A DNA stretch of 64,000 nucleotides, from positions 2,418,001 through 2,482,000 of the forward strand of contig NZ_CP121699.1 of assembly GCF_029761935.1 (NCBI RefSeq), read 5' to 3'. Of the stretch, positions 1-8,245 are shown one piece after another; position 1 is the stretch's first letter; each line of letters starts with the position of its first letter. Position numbers and translations under genes: made by a program. Under the pieces are notes generated by a model. The model did no database searches. It was not told the origin of the DNA and was given only the letters and a program-made list of their open reading frames with translations. This DNA is from Microbacterium testaceum. Its GTDB lineage: Bacteria > Actinomycetota > Actinomycetes > Actinomycetales > Microbacteriaceae.

Positions 1-1257
1 TCGGCCGTGCTGGTCGCCGTCGACGGCGGGCCGATCGGGCGCATGGTGATCGCCGTCGCGGTGCTCGGTGCCGTCGGTGTCGCCGCCCTGCGCGTGCGTC
101 ACCGGCTCGGGGGGATGCCGCTCGCGATCACCGCGCACTCCGGAGCGGGGCTCGTCGCCCTCATCGGCGTGGGGGCGGATGTCCGCCCGATCGAGTGGGC
201 CACCGTGCCTCTCGCGCTCGTGTGGATCGCCGCCGCCCTCCTCGATCGCCGCCGCCCGGTCGCCCCGGCCTCGGTGCTGTTCGCCGTCGGCGGTGCGGCG
301 GTCGGGCTCCTGCCGTCCGCGGCGATCGCCGACGCGTCGCCGGTGCGCGCGATCGGCGTGACGCTCGCGGCGGTCGCCGTGCTGGTGATCGCAGCCGTTC
401 TTTTCCGCGGCGCGCTCGCCCCGCTGGCAACCCCGGTGATCGGCGTCGCCTCGCTCGGCCTGATCGTGGCCGCGTCGCTGCGCGCCCTGCACGAGCTCGT
501 GACCGCCCTGTTCGACGTGTGGCTCGTCGCCGCGACCGTTCCTCTGGTGGTCGTCGGCGTTCTCCTCCACCGTCGGCGCGCGGACGTCCTGCCCGGGGTG
601 TCGCAGGCGCTCGCGATCGCCGCTCCCGCGGTCGCGGTGGTCCTCACCGCTACCCGGCTCTCGGCCACGGGCGAGGGCCCGCTGCGTCTGATCGTCACGC
701 TCGTCGCCGTCCTCGCCCTCGGGCTGTGGTGGCAGGGTGCGGCGGTGCGGTGGACCGCGATCGGTCTGTCGGCCGTCCTCGGCCTCTTGGCGATCGTTCT
801 CGGCAGTGCCGATCCCGTCGAGGCGATCACGACCCCCCTCGCCGTGGCGCTCTTGATCCACGGCATCCGGACCCTCCGTCAGCGTCCCGCGGTGCGGACG
901 TGGCCGGCGCTCGGGATCGGCCTGGCGCTCCTGCTTATCCCCTCGCTGCTGTTCGACTTTTCGAGCGGCAACGCGCTGTGGCGCGTCCTCGCGCTCGGCG
1001 TCGTCGCTCTGCTGACGCTGCTGGTCGGCGCGCGGTTCCGTTGGCAGGCCCCGGTTCTGCTCGGCGGGATCGTGCTGATCGTCCACGCCGTCGCCCAGCT
1101 CTGGCCGTGGATCGCGTCGCTCTACGAGAGCGCGTCCGGCCTCTGGTGGCTGTGGCTCGGCATCGCCGGCGTGCTCCTCATCGTGATCGCGGCGACGTAC
1201 GAGCGCCGCATCCGGGAGGTGAGGGCGGTGGCCCTCGCGATCAGATCTCTTCGGTGA
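1..1257 (+). CDS. polytopic membrane protein, 5'-truncated by the window
   Basis: The reading frame is open from the first base of the window, so the true start probably lies upstream; the first in-window start-like codon is a GTG at 7. At least 416 residues are encoded, made almost entirely of Leu/Ala/Val-rich hydrophobic stretches separated by short Arg-containing loops, consistent with a dozen or more transmembrane helices. The last segment ends in a short basic cytoplasmic tail rich in Arg and Glu. I see no transporter signature, nucleotide-binding motif or catalytic motif, and I do not recognise the family with confidence. It converges with the HhH-GPD gene 13 bp downstream. The membrane location is well supported; the function is unknown. 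Confidence 0.75.
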   Translation, partial: SAVLVAVDGGPIGRMVIAVAVLGAVGVAALRVRHRLGGMPLAITAHSGAGLVALIGVGADVRPIEWATVPLALVWIAAALLDRRRPVAPASVLFAVGGAAVGLLPSAAIADASPVRAIGVTLAAVAVLVIAAVLFRGALAPLATPVIGVASLGLIVAASLRALHELVTALFDVWLVAATVPLVVVGVLLHRRRADVLPGVSQALAIAAPAVAVVLTATRLSATGEGPLRLIVTLVAVLALGLWWQGAAVRWTAIGLSAVLGLLAIVLGSADPVEAITTPLAVALLIHGIRTLRQRPAVRTWPALGIGLALLLIPSLLFDFSSGNALWRVLALGVVALLTLLVGARFRWQAPVLLGGIVLIVHAVAQLWPWIASLYESASGLWWLWLGIAGVLLIVIAATYERRIREVRAVALAIRSLR

Positions 1258-1269
1258 GGGAGCGCGTTC

Positions 1270-1848
1270 CTACTTCGCCTTCGCTTCTTTCGCCGCGGCC
1301 TTCGCGGCGCGCTTGTGCTCGCGCACCTTGGTGAGCGACTCCGGGCTCACGATGTCGGCCACGGAGCGGAACGAGCCCTCTTCGCCGTAGGGGGCCGAGG
1401 CCTCCCGCCAGCCGGCGCCGTCGAAGCCGCGTTGCTTGCCGAGCAGCGCGAGGAAGATCTTCGCCTTCTGCTCGCCGAAGCCCGGCAGCGCCTTCAGGCG
1501 CCTGAGCACGGTCTTGCCGTCGGGGGCGTCGCGCGTCCAGAGGTTCTCGGCCTTGCCGTCCCAGTCCTCCTCGATCGCCGCGCAGAGCGCCTGCACGCGC
1601 CCCGCCATCGATCCCGGGTAGCGATGGACGGCCGGCGACTGCGAGAACGCGGCGGCGAACGCGTCGGGGTCCTGGTGCGCGATGGCGCCGGCATCCATCG
1701 ATCCGGTGCGCTCCTGGATCTTCAGCGGGCCGGCGAACGCCGTCTCCATGGCGACCTGCTGGTCGAGCAGCATGCCGATCAGCAGGGCGAGCGGGTTGCT
1801 CGACAGCAGCTCGTCCGCGGCGGGGTCGTCGGTGATGCGCAGGCTCAT
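1270..1848 (-). CDS. HhH-GPD-type base-excision repair family protein
   Basis: This encodes about 192 residues. The N-terminal half resembles uncharacterised actinobacterial HhH-GPD proteins (a PLALLIGMLLDQQ stretch near residue 15). A helix-hairpin-helix with the core LPGFGEQKA follows in the C-terminal half, and the tail is Ala/Lys-rich. Family members are related to DNA glycosylases of the endonuclease III type, but I cannot identify an iron-sulphur Cys cluster or a certain catalytic Asp/Lys pair, so the substrate is not predictable. The start chosen (MSLRITDD) fits the family; an in-frame ATG 21 bp further upstream is possible. The gene faces the membrane protein and has no obvious operon partner. 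Confidence 0.8.
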   Translation of the reverse strand: MSLRITDDPAADELLSSNPLALLIGMLLDQQVAMETAFAGPLKIQERTGSMDAGAIAHQDPDAFAAAFSQSPAVHRYPGSMAGRVQALCAAIEEDWDGKAENLWTRDAPDGKTVLRRLKALPGFGEQKAKIFLALLGKQRGFDGAGWREASAPYGEEGSFRSVADIVSPESLTKVREHKRAAKAAAKEAKAK

Positions 1849-1884
1849 ACGCTCATTCTCCCGCGACACCCGCAGGCGCAGCCC

Positions 1885-2166
1885 TCAAGCCGGGTCGGCG
1901 ATCCACTTCCGAGCGAACGGCACGGCATCCATCTCGAGCAGATCCTCCGTCGCCTCGCTGATCTGCACCTCGAAGTGCGCGACGCTTCCGGGCTTCAGCC
2001 GCTTCACGAGCGACCCGTCGACGCGACGGATGACGGTCTCGCTCACCGAGGGAGCGTCGTCCTCGATGTGCAGCAGGCCCAGGGCGAACGTCGCCACCCA
2101 GCGCAGCGCATTGCCGCGGCGGGGTTCTCCCGCGACGACATAGACCTCGGATGCCGGTGTGCTCAC
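1885..2166 (-). CDS. conserved small hypothetical protein
   Basis: A protein of about 93 residues with alternating hydrophobic and acidic segments, no signal peptide and no membrane helix. I prefer the GTG at 2166 because an AGGA-type ribosome site lies about 8 nt upstream; an ATG at 2175 would add three residues. The protein looks like a compact cytoplasmic beta-rich domain. It lies 31 bp downstream of hemA on the same strand and could be cotranscribed, but nothing ties it to haem synthesis. Function unknown. Confidence 0.6.
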   Translation of the reverse strand: MSTPASEVYVVAGEPRRGNALRWVATFALGLLHIEDDAPSVSETVIRRVDGSLVKRLKPGSVAHFEVQISEATEDLLEMDAVPFARKWIADPA

Positions 2167-2206
2167 GGCATCCATCCTGCCCGAGGACCCGGGATCAGGC
2201 GGGGAG

Positions 2207-3550
2207 TCAGCCCGCGTCGGCGATGTCGCGACGCGCGGGGGCGGAGGCCGCGGGCTCGGCGACCTCGATGCCGAAGAGAGCCGACAGGGCGTCGATGTAC
2301 TCGTCGGCGCGGCCGGTCTCGGCGAGCTCGTGGGCGCGGGTGGTCGGGGTGTGCAGCAGCACGCCGACGAGGTGACGGAGCGCCTGCTCGGTCTGACCGC
2401 CCTCGTCGCCGCGGGCGCGCACGCGGGCGACCTCGGCGTCGAGCACGCCGAAGACGTGCGCGCGCAGGGCCACGACGGCGGGGGTGATGTTCTTGCGCTC
2501 GCCGACCGAGGCGAAGCGGCGGGCGGCGTCGCGCACGAGGTCGCGCGCGGCGTCGGTGGCCTGCAGCTCTTCGAGCGGGGCGTGCAGGCGGATGGTCTCG
2601 AGGTCGAGCAGGTCGACGCCGGGAACCGTGGCGACGTCGGGGTCGACGTTGCGGGGCAGACCCAGGTCGATCACGAGGCGACGCGCGATGTGGTCGACGG
2701 GGCAGACGCCCGCGGCCTCGTCGACCGCGGCCTCGAACGCGCCGCGACCCGCGGCGAAGGTCGCCGCGCTGAGGACGTGGTTCTCGCTGGTGGTGCAGGT
2801 GATCACGAGGTCGGAGTGGGCGACGACGCTCGGGAAGGTCTCGGCCGAGATCGCGCGCAGACCGTGCTTGGCCGAGAACTTCGCGGCCCGGCCCGAGGGC
2901 GAGTACACCGAGATGTCTTCGGCGCCCTGGTCGCGGAGGGCCGCGACCGTGGCGGCGGCGTAGGCGCCCGTGCCGACGAGCAGAACCCGCTGGGTCGACC
3001 AGTCGGTGATGCGGCTGTCGGCGAGCTCGAGGCCGAGGCGCACGAGGGAGCGTCCGGCGCGGCCGATCGCGGTGGAGTTCTTGACGCCGCGCTGCGCTTC
3101 GGAGGCGCGCTGGAACAGGCGCTCGAGTTCGGCGGAGGTGGTGCCGAGCTGGCGGGACTCGTTGAGCGCGCGGCGCACCTGACCGGCGATCTCGCCCTCG
3201 CCGACGACGACGGATTCGAGACCGGATGCCACCGAGAAGAGGTGCTCGGCCACGTCGCTGCCGCCGAGGACGGTGTACGAGCCCTCGAGCTCGCCGGCCG
3301 GGACGCCCGTGGCGGACTCGATGGCCGCGAGGGTGGCCTCGATGCCGAGGGCGACGGCCGCGGTGACGGGCTCGTCCATGTCGACGTAGGCCTCGAAGCG
3401 GTTGCAGGTCGCCACCACGACGGCGCCCTGGACGCACTCGTCGTGCTCGGCGATCAGAGGGGCGACGGGTGTCGCGGGTACGCTGAGCCGCTCGAGGAGA
3501 TCGAAGGACGCGGTCTTGTGACTCGCGCTGACGCACAGCAGCACGTCCAT
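2207..3550 (-). CDS. hemA: glutamyl-tRNA reductase
   Basis: HemA reduces glutamyl-tRNA(Glu) to glutamate-1-semialdehyde with NADPH, the first committed step of C5-pathway haem synthesis. The 447-residue protein has the family length. The N-terminal substrate domain carries the catalytic cysteine in VVATCNRFEAYVD (Cys49). A central Rossmann domain contains a glycine-rich stretch of the form VLLVGTGAYAAA, and a helical dimerisation domain completes it. The gene is divergent from hemE, which together with hemY, hemQ, hemC, hemD, hemB and hemL makes an almost complete route from Glu-tRNA to coprohaem/haem. Start: the ATG at 3550 has no close ribosome site. A TAGAAT hexamer abuts it, so a leaderless transcript starting at the GTG two codons downstream (3544) is an alternative. 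Confidence 0.96.
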   Translation of the reverse strand: MDVLLCVSASHKTASFDLLERLSVPATPVAPLIAEHDECVQGAVVVATCNRFEAYVDMDEPVTAAVALGIEATLAAIESATGVPAGELEGSYTVLGGSDVAEHLFSVASGLESVVVGEGEIAGQVRRALNESRQLGTTSAELERLFQRASEAQRGVKNSTAIGRAGRSLVRLGLELADSRITDWSTQRVLLVGTGAYAAATVAALRDQGAEDISVYSPSGRAAKFSAKHGLRAISAETFPSVVAHSDLVITCTTSENHVLSAATFAAGRGAFEAAVDEAAGVCPVDHIARRLVIDLGLPRNVDPDVATVPGVDLLDLETIRLHAPLEELQATDAARDLVRDAARRFASVGERKNITPAVVALRAHVFGVLDAEVARVRARGDEGGQTEQALRHLVGVLLHTPTTRAHELAETGRADEYIDALSALFGIEVAEPAASAPARRDIADAG

Positions 3551-3556
3551 ATTCTA
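3551..3556 (-). promoter_or_regulatory. candidate -10 element of hemA
   Basis: Read on the minus strand the hexamer is TAGAAT, directly before the annotated hemA ATG. A transcript starting about seven bases downstream would begin at the GTG codon 3 of hemA and would be leaderless. No convincing -35 element is present at the usual spacing, so this is a weak prediction. Confidence 0.3.
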
Positions 3557-3644
3557 CGCCCGGCTTCCTCGGGGTATTCCGGGTGGCCTCTCGACGTCAA
3601 GGCATCCCACGTGCTCCCGCGGGGCGGGTGGGAGGATGGATGCC

Positions 3645-4682
3645 ATGGCCTCCCTCGACGCGCCCCTGCTCCGTGCCCTCCGTGGCGATCGCCCCGAGCG
3701 GCAGCCGGTGTGGTTCATGCGGCAGGCCGGGCGCTCCCTGCCCGAGTACCGGGAGTTGCGCGTGGGCACGCGCATGCTCGACGCGTGCCTGACCCCCGAC
3801 CTCGCGGCGGAGATCACCCTCCAGCCGATCCGCCGTCACAAAGTGGACGCCGCGATCTTCTTCAGCGACATCGTCGTGCCGCTGCGTCTGGCCGGCGTCG
3901 ACGTCGTGATCGAGCCCGGCCGCGGCCCGGTCTTCGCCGACCCCGTCCGCACCGCCGACGACGTGGCGCGGATCACCGCGATCGACCCCGACGACGTCGC
4001 CGCGGCGGCCGAGCCCGTGCGCGAGGCCGCCCGTCGCGTGACCGCTGAGCTCGACGAGGCCGTTCCCCTCATCGGCTTCGCCGGGGCGCCCTTCACTCTC
4101 GCCGCCTACCTGGTCGAGGGTGGGCCGAGCAAGGAGCACCTGCGGGCGCGCGGCATGATGCACGCCGACCCGGAGTCCTGGCACCGTCTGGCCGGGTGGC
4201 TGTCGAAGGTCTCGCGCGCGTTCCTCGACGCGCAGATCGACGGCGGTGCCCAGGCCGTGCAGCTCTTCGACTCGTGGGCGGGGTCGCTCTCGCCCGCCAC
4301 GTTCCGCGAGTTCATCGCCCCGCATTCTCACGCCGCCCTCGAGGGGATCGAGGTCCCCCGCATCCACTTCGGCGTGGGCACGGGGGCCTTTCTCGACGAC
4401 ATGCGCCTGGGCGGTCTCGCCGACGCGGTGGGGGTCGACTGGCGCATGCCGCTCGACGAGGCCGCGGCGATCGTGGGCCCGGGCGTGACGCTGCAGGGAA
4501 ACCTCGACCCGGCGCTGCTGGGCGCTCCGTGGCCGGTCCTGGCCGCGCACGTCGACGACGTCCTCGCCCGCGGTCGCGCGGCCCGCGCGCACATCCTCAA
4601 CCTCGGGCACGGCGTGCCGCCCGACACCGACCCCGAGGTGCTGACCCGCGTCGTCGCCCGCGCTCACGGGGAGGACGCGTGA
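3645..4682 (+). CDS. hemE: uroporphyrinogen decarboxylase
   Basis: HemE removes the four acetate carboxyls of uroporphyrinogen III to give coproporphyrinogen III. The N-terminal family signature VWFMRQAGRSLPEYR is intact (residues about 22-36), with the substrate-anchoring Arg residues. A YLVEGGPS segment and a terminal GHGVPPDTDP motif are also typical. I place the start at 3645 rather than the in-frame ATG at 3636, because a perfect GGAGG at 3631-3635 touches the upstream ATG but sits nine bases before the downstream one. The stop overlaps the GTG start of hemY by three bases, so the two are translationally coupled. Confidence 0.95.
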   Translation: MASLDAPLLRALRGDRPERQPVWFMRQAGRSLPEYRELRVGTRMLDACLTPDLAAEITLQPIRRHKVDAAIFFSDIVVPLRLAGVDVVIEPGRGPVFADPVRTADDVARITAIDPDDVAAAAEPVREAARRVTAELDEAVPLIGFAGAPFTLAAYLVEGGPSKEHLRARGMMHADPESWHRLAGWLSKVSRAFLDAQIDGGAQAVQLFDSWAGSLSPATFREFIAPHSHAALEGIEVPRIHFGVGTGAFLDDMRLGGLADAVGVDWRMPLDEAAAIVGPGVTLQGNLDPALLGAPWPVLAAHVDDVLARGRAARAHILNLGHGVPPDTDPEVLTRVVARAHGEDA

Positions 4683-6187
4683 GCGAGCCCCTCGATCGTC
4701 TCGTGCGTCACGCGCACGAGACGCGGGTGATCGTCGTCGGCGGCGGGATCTCGGGTCTGGTCGCGGCGCGCGAATGCGCCAAGGTCGGCCTGAAGGTCAC
4801 GGTCCTCGAGGCCTCCGAGGTGTTCGGCGGGGTCCTGCGGACCGCCGAGGTCGGCGGGATGACCCTCGACGTCGGCGCCGAGAGCTTCGCGACGCGCGGC
4901 GGAATCGTGCGCAGACTCCTCGACGAGCTCGGTCTCGCCGACGACATCGTCTCCCCCAACCCGGCCGGGGCGTGGGTCGCGGGTGTGCCGGGAGTCGGGG
5001 CGGCGCCGCTGCCGAAGGGCGGGGTGCTCGGCATCCCGGACAACCCCTTCGCCCCCGACGTGCGACGTGTCATCGGCTGGTCGGGGGCGTGGCGCGCGTA
5101 CCTGGACCGCCTCCGGCCGCCGCTCACGATCGGGCACGCGCACAGCCTCGGTAAGCTCGTGCGGTCGCGGCTGGGCGCGCGTGTGCTCGACCGGCTGGTC
5201 GCACCGGTCACGAGCGGGGTCTACTCGGCCCGCCCCGACGACATCGACATCGACCTCGCGGCTCCCGGTCTGAACGCGGCTCTGACACGGACGGGCTCGC
5301 TCACGGGCGCCGTCGCCGATCTGCGTGCGAGCCGGGCGGCTGCGCGCCCCGCAGACGCTCCCGCGTCGGACGTTCCCGTCGTGTCCGGCGGGGCCTCGAA
5401 GACTCCCGCCCCCGGGGGCGCGGTCGAGGGCATCGCCGGCGGGATGTCCCGCCTCGTCGACGCTCTCGTCGCCGCCCTGGTCGAGAGCGGCGTGGAGGTG
5501 CGCACGGGCGTCGCCGCGCGGGCTCTCGAGAAGACCGACGACGGCTGGACGGTGACCACCTCGGTCGACGACGAACCGCTCGTGGCGCGCGCCGTCATCG
5601 TCGCCCTGCCCGAGGGGCCCGCCCGCGAACTGCTCGCGCCCGTGGTCCCCGGCCTCGAGGTGGGCGATCCGGCCGCCCCGGTCGTCGAGGTCGTGACCCT
5701 CGTGGTGCACGCCCCCACTCTCGACCGGGCTCCGCGCGGAACCGGCGTCCTCACCGTTCCCGGCAGCCACGTCGCGAAGGCCCTCACGCACTCCACCGCG
5801 AAATGGGACTGGGTCCGGGATGCCGCCGAGCCCGGCGTCCACGTGGTGCGCGTCTCGTTCGGTGCTCAGGGCGAAGAGCCCGCGACCGCCGCTCTCGACG
5901 ACGATGCGGCGGCAGCCCTGGCCCTCTCGGAGGCCTCCGCGATGCTCGGCGTCGAGCTGTCGGCATCCGCCCTCCGGGACGCGCATCGCGTGCTATACGT
6001 GCAGTCGCAGCCCGCGGCGACCATCGGGCGGGCGGCCGAGACCGCCGCCGCGCGCGGTGCCGTACGCGCGGTTCCGGGCCTCGGGGCGACCGGCGCGTGG
6101 ATCTCGGGCACGGGCCTCGCCCAGGTCATCCCCGACGCCCGCGATGAGGCCGATCGCGTGCGCAGCGACGCCCTCTGGACGAGCTGA
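4679..6187 (+). CDS. hemY: coproporphyrinogen III / protoporphyrinogen IX oxidase, HemY/CgoX type
   Basis: An FAD enzyme that oxidises the porphyrinogen ring. With hemQ in the same cluster it most likely acts on coproporphyrinogen III (CgoX role), as is established for Gram-positive coproporphyrin-dependent haem synthesis. The dinucleotide-binding motif VVGGGISGLVAAREC lies near residue 20, and the FAD-contacting DVGAESFATRGG stretch follows. Length about 502 residues. The GTG start overlaps the hemE stop as GTGA, and a GGGGAGG ribosome site precedes it. An insert of about 25 residues rich in Ala/Pro around residue 225-245 departs from the usual compact family sequence. Membrane association is usual in the family but no membrane helix is evident. 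Confidence 0.93.
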   Translation: MSEPLDRLVRHAHETRVIVVGGGISGLVAARECAKVGLKVTVLEASEVFGGVLRTAEVGGMTLDVGAESFATRGGIVRRLLDELGLADDIVSPNPAGAWVAGVPGVGAAPLPKGGVLGIPDNPFAPDVRRVIGWSGAWRAYLDRLRPPLTIGHAHSLGKLVRSRLGARVLDRLVAPVTSGVYSARPDDIDIDLAAPGLNAALTRTGSLTGAVADLRASRAAARPADAPASDVPVVSGGASKTPAPGGAVEGIAGGMSRLVDALVAALVESGVEVRTGVAARALEKTDDGWTVTTSVDDEPLVARAVIVALPEGPARELLAPVVPGLEVGDPAAPVVEVVTLVVHAPTLDRAPRGTGVLTVPGSHVAKALTHSTAKWDWVRDAAEPGVHVVRVSFGAQGEEPATAALDDDAAAALALSEASAMLGVELSASALRDAHRVLYVQSQPAATIGRAAETAAARGAVRAVPGLGATGAWISGTGLAQVIPDARDEADRVRSDALWTS

Positions 6188-6298
6188 CCTCGCACTCTCT
6201 CGACCAAGTCCGCCCGGCTGTCAAGGGTGGATGCCGAGCACGGCATACATGACTACTGTGAGACTCGACCAGCACTCGTTCGAGCGTGAGGAGACCCC

Positions 6299-6700
6299 AT
6301 GAGGGGCAAAGCAGCACTCGTCGTCGGACTCGTGGCGGGCTACGTGCTCGGCGCACGGGCAGGGCGCGACCGGTACGAGCAGATCAAGACTCAGGCCGCG
6401 AAGGTCTGGGACCAGCCCGTCGTCCAGGGACAGGTCGAGAAGGTCAAGGCCTTCGGTATCTCGGCCCTGAAGTCCGTTCCCGGCGTGGTGTGGAAGGGCG
6501 CGAAGTCGGTCACCGGTGCCGCGAGCGGCTCGGGCACCGTGCAGGAGCGCGCCGAGCGCGCCGGACGTGCCGCCAAGCAGTCGGCCCACGAGGTCGCCGA
6601 CGTCGTCGAGGACTCCGTCGACGACGCCAAGCAGGCGGAGAAGTCGGCCACCACGCGGGCGCGTGCGGCCAAGAGCGGCTCCACCTCGTCCGGGAGCTGA
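6299..6700 (+). CDS. YtxH-like small envelope protein
   Basis: A 133-residue protein that starts with a short hydrophobic segment (VVGLVAGYVLGARAG) followed by a long Ala/Lys/Glu-rich amphipathic region predicted to be helical, and a Ser/Gly/Ala-rich tail. This is the arrangement of YtxH-type general-stress or envelope proteins: one membrane anchor and a charged soluble tail. GTGAGGAGA precedes the ATG at good spacing. It begins a three-gene run (this gene, Holin-X, DUF3618) embedded between the hemE-hemY and hemQ blocks. The molecular role of this family is unknown. Confidence 0.75.
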   Translation: MRGKAALVVGLVAGYVLGARAGRDRYEQIKTQAAKVWDQPVVQGQVEKVKAFGISALKSVPGVVWKGAKSVTGAASGSGTVQERAERAGRAAKQSAHEVADVVEDSVDDAKQAEKSATTRARAAKSGSTSSGS

Positions 6701-6703
6701 CGC

Positions 6704-7114
6704 ATGACCACTCCGCGCGGATTCCGCGATCGTTCCGACGACAGCCTGTTCACCCTCATCGGGGACATCCCCGAACTGGTGCGCAACCTCGTCGTCGCCG
6801 AGATCAACGGCGCGAAGGCGTGGGCGCAGCGCACCGCCAAGGACGCCGGCATCGGCGCCGGGTGGTTCGTCGGTGCCTTGATCGTCGTTTTCTGGGCCAT
6901 TCCCGTCTTCTTCGCTTTCGTCATCGCGGGGCTCTCGTCGTGGTGGCCGGTGTGGCTGTCCGCGCTCGTCGTGTTCGGCGTGATGATCGTCATCACCGCG
7001 ATCCTGGCCCTGCTGGGGTACCTGCGTTTCAAGAAGCTCTCGAACCGCGAGAACCCGGGCAAGGCCATCTCCGAAGACGTCCGCATCGTGAAAGAGGCCC
7101 GCGATGAGTATTGA
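6704..7114 (+). CDS. putative actinobacterial Holin-X family membrane protein
   Basis: 136 residues with an N-terminal soluble helix and two strong transmembrane segments (about residues 48-75 and 82-106), then a charged C-terminus. The arrangement matches the actinobacterial Holin-X / phage-holin superfamily III group. Despite the name these are mostly chromosomal envelope proteins; no phage gene is nearby. It starts three bases after the YtxH-like gene and overlaps the start of the DUF3618 gene, so the three are one transcript. Often found with DUF3618 partners in actinobacteria. Confidence 0.8.
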   Translation: MTTPRGFRDRSDDSLFTLIGDIPELVRNLVVAEINGAKAWAQRTAKDAGIGAGWFVGALIVVFWAIPVFFAFVIAGLSSWWPVWLSALVVFGVMIVITAILALLGYLRFKKLSNRENPGKAISEDVRIVKEARDEY

Positions 7115-7382
7115 TCGCCCCGTCCCCGTCCCCCGCACCGCGGTTCCCCTGGGGATCACCGACCCGGTGCAGTCGGCGCGCGCCGAGCTCAAAGCGGCGC
7201 TGGCCGCCATCGAGGTGAAGGCCAACGCCCCGCGTCGCGTCAGCGAGGCCATCGACCGGACCGTCGGCGAGGTGCGCGAGAAGGCGCAGCAGAACCCCGG
7301 GGCAGCCGCGGCTGCGGTCGCCGGCGTCGCCGCGCTCGTCGGTCTCGCCGTCTGGGGCATCGTCCGCGCCTACACGCGCTGA
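7104..7382 (+). CDS. DUF3618 family membrane-anchored protein
   Basis: 92 residues. The first half contains a soluble helical domain of DUF3618 type (VQSARAELKAALAAIE), and a C-terminal transmembrane helix (residues about 68-90) ends in a basic tail. It overlaps the Holin-X gene by 11 bp. The trio probably makes one membrane-associated complex or stress module; this is inferred from order and overlap, not from known biochemistry. A terminator hairpin follows directly. Confidence 0.75.
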   Translation: MSIDRPVPVPRTAVPLGITDPVQSARAELKAALAAIEVKANAPRRVSEAIDRTVGEVREKAQQNPGAAAAAVAGVAALVGLAVWGIVRAYTR

Positions 7383-7390
7383 GACTCCGC

Positions 7391-7426
7391 GAAGCGGCCC
7401 GCCTCCTTCGGGGGTCGGGCCGCTTC
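7391..7426 (+). terminator. hairpin after the DUF3618 gene
   Basis: A perfect 11-bp GC-rich stem, GAAGCGGCCCG paired with CGGGCCGCTTC, around a 14-base loop, starting eight bases after the DUF3618 stop. There is no long T tract, as is common in high-GC actinobacteria. It separates the small envelope operon from hemQ. Confidence 0.75.
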
Positions 7427-7573
7427 GTCGTCGCGGGTCGGCCCGTGGTCGCGGTGTCGCGGACGCACCGGGCGGTGGCCGTGGGGTCGCCGATGCCGCC
7501 GGCGCACCTGTCGGTGGTTCGGCGGCGAGTCAACCGGTTTGGACCGCCGCCCCGACCGGACGAGACTGGAAGT

Positions 7574-8245
7574 ATGTCCGACGACAGCTCCTCCTCCGTG
7601 TACACGCTGTGGGCGGTTTTCCGCCGCGATCCCGAGAACCCGGTCACCGCCGCCGACGCGACCGAACTCGCCGACCTCGTCTCGCTCGTCGAGGCCGACG
7701 GAGTCACCGTCCGCGGCTTCTACGACGTCAGTGGTCTGCGCGCCGACGCCGACCTCATGGTCTGGCTCCACGGCGAAGACCCCCAGGCCCTTCAGCGCGA
7801 CCTGCGACGCCTGCGTCGCACCGACCTGCTGAAGAATCTCCTGCCCACGTGGAACGCCATGGGCGTGCACCGCGACGCGGAGTTCAACCGCTCGCACGTG
7901 CCCGGCTTCCTCCGCGGCATCGAGGCCCAGCAGTGGTTGTGCCTGTACCCCTTCGTCCGCAGCTACGAGTGGTACCTCCTGCCCGAGGCCGAGCGTCGCG
8001 AGATGCTCATCGAGCACGGTAAGAAGGGCTCGGCCTACAAGGGCGTCATCGCCAACACGGTCGCCTCGTTCGCCTTGGGCGACTACGAGTGGCTCCTGCC
8101 CATGGAGGCCGACGTCCTGACCGACCTCGTCGACATGATGCGCGACCTCCGCTACACCGAGGCCCGCCGCCACGTGCGCGAAGAGGTGCCGTTCTACACC
8201 GGCCGTCTGGTCACGCTCGACGAGATCCCCGAGATCCTTCAGTGA
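7574..8245 (+). CDS. hemQ: coproheme decarboxylase (hydrogen peroxide-dependent haem synthase)
   Basis: HemQ/ChdC decarboxylates two propionates of coprohaem III to make haem b, the last step of the coproporphyrin-dependent pathway. The 223-residue protein has the chlorite-dismutase-like fold pattern. By spacing with actinobacterial ChdC I assign catalytic Tyr125 in LYPFVRSYEWY, distal His108 in NRSHVPGF, and proximal haem ligand His148 in IEHGKKG. The 17- and 23-residue spacings around the Tyr agree with those I recall for the Corynebacterium enzyme. The ATG at 7574 follows a weak GGAAGT ribosome site. The stop overlaps the hemC GTG as GTGA, so hemQ leads a hemQ-hemC-hemD-hemB operon. Confidence 0.93.
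   Translation: MSDDSSSSVYTLWAVFRRDPENPVTAADATELADLVSLVEADGVTVRGFYDVSGLRADADLMVWLHGEDPQALQRDLRRLRRTDLLKNLLPTWNAMGVHRDAEFNRSHVPGFLRGIEAQQWLCLYPFVRSYEWYLLPEAERREMLIEHGKKGSAYKGVIANTVASFALGDYEWLLPMEADVLTDLVDMMRDLRYTEARRHVREEVPFYTGRLVTLDEIPEILQ

Noticed and set aside
2159..4048. Very long open frame on the plus strand across hemA
   Set aside because: It is the antisense shadow of hemA and runs into hemE; composition is Gly/Arg/Glu-rich with no recognisable domain.
6704..7114. Holin gene as evidence of a prophage
   Set aside because: Holin-X family proteins are ordinary chromosomal genes in actinobacteria, and there is no integrase, capsid, tail or lysin gene nearby.
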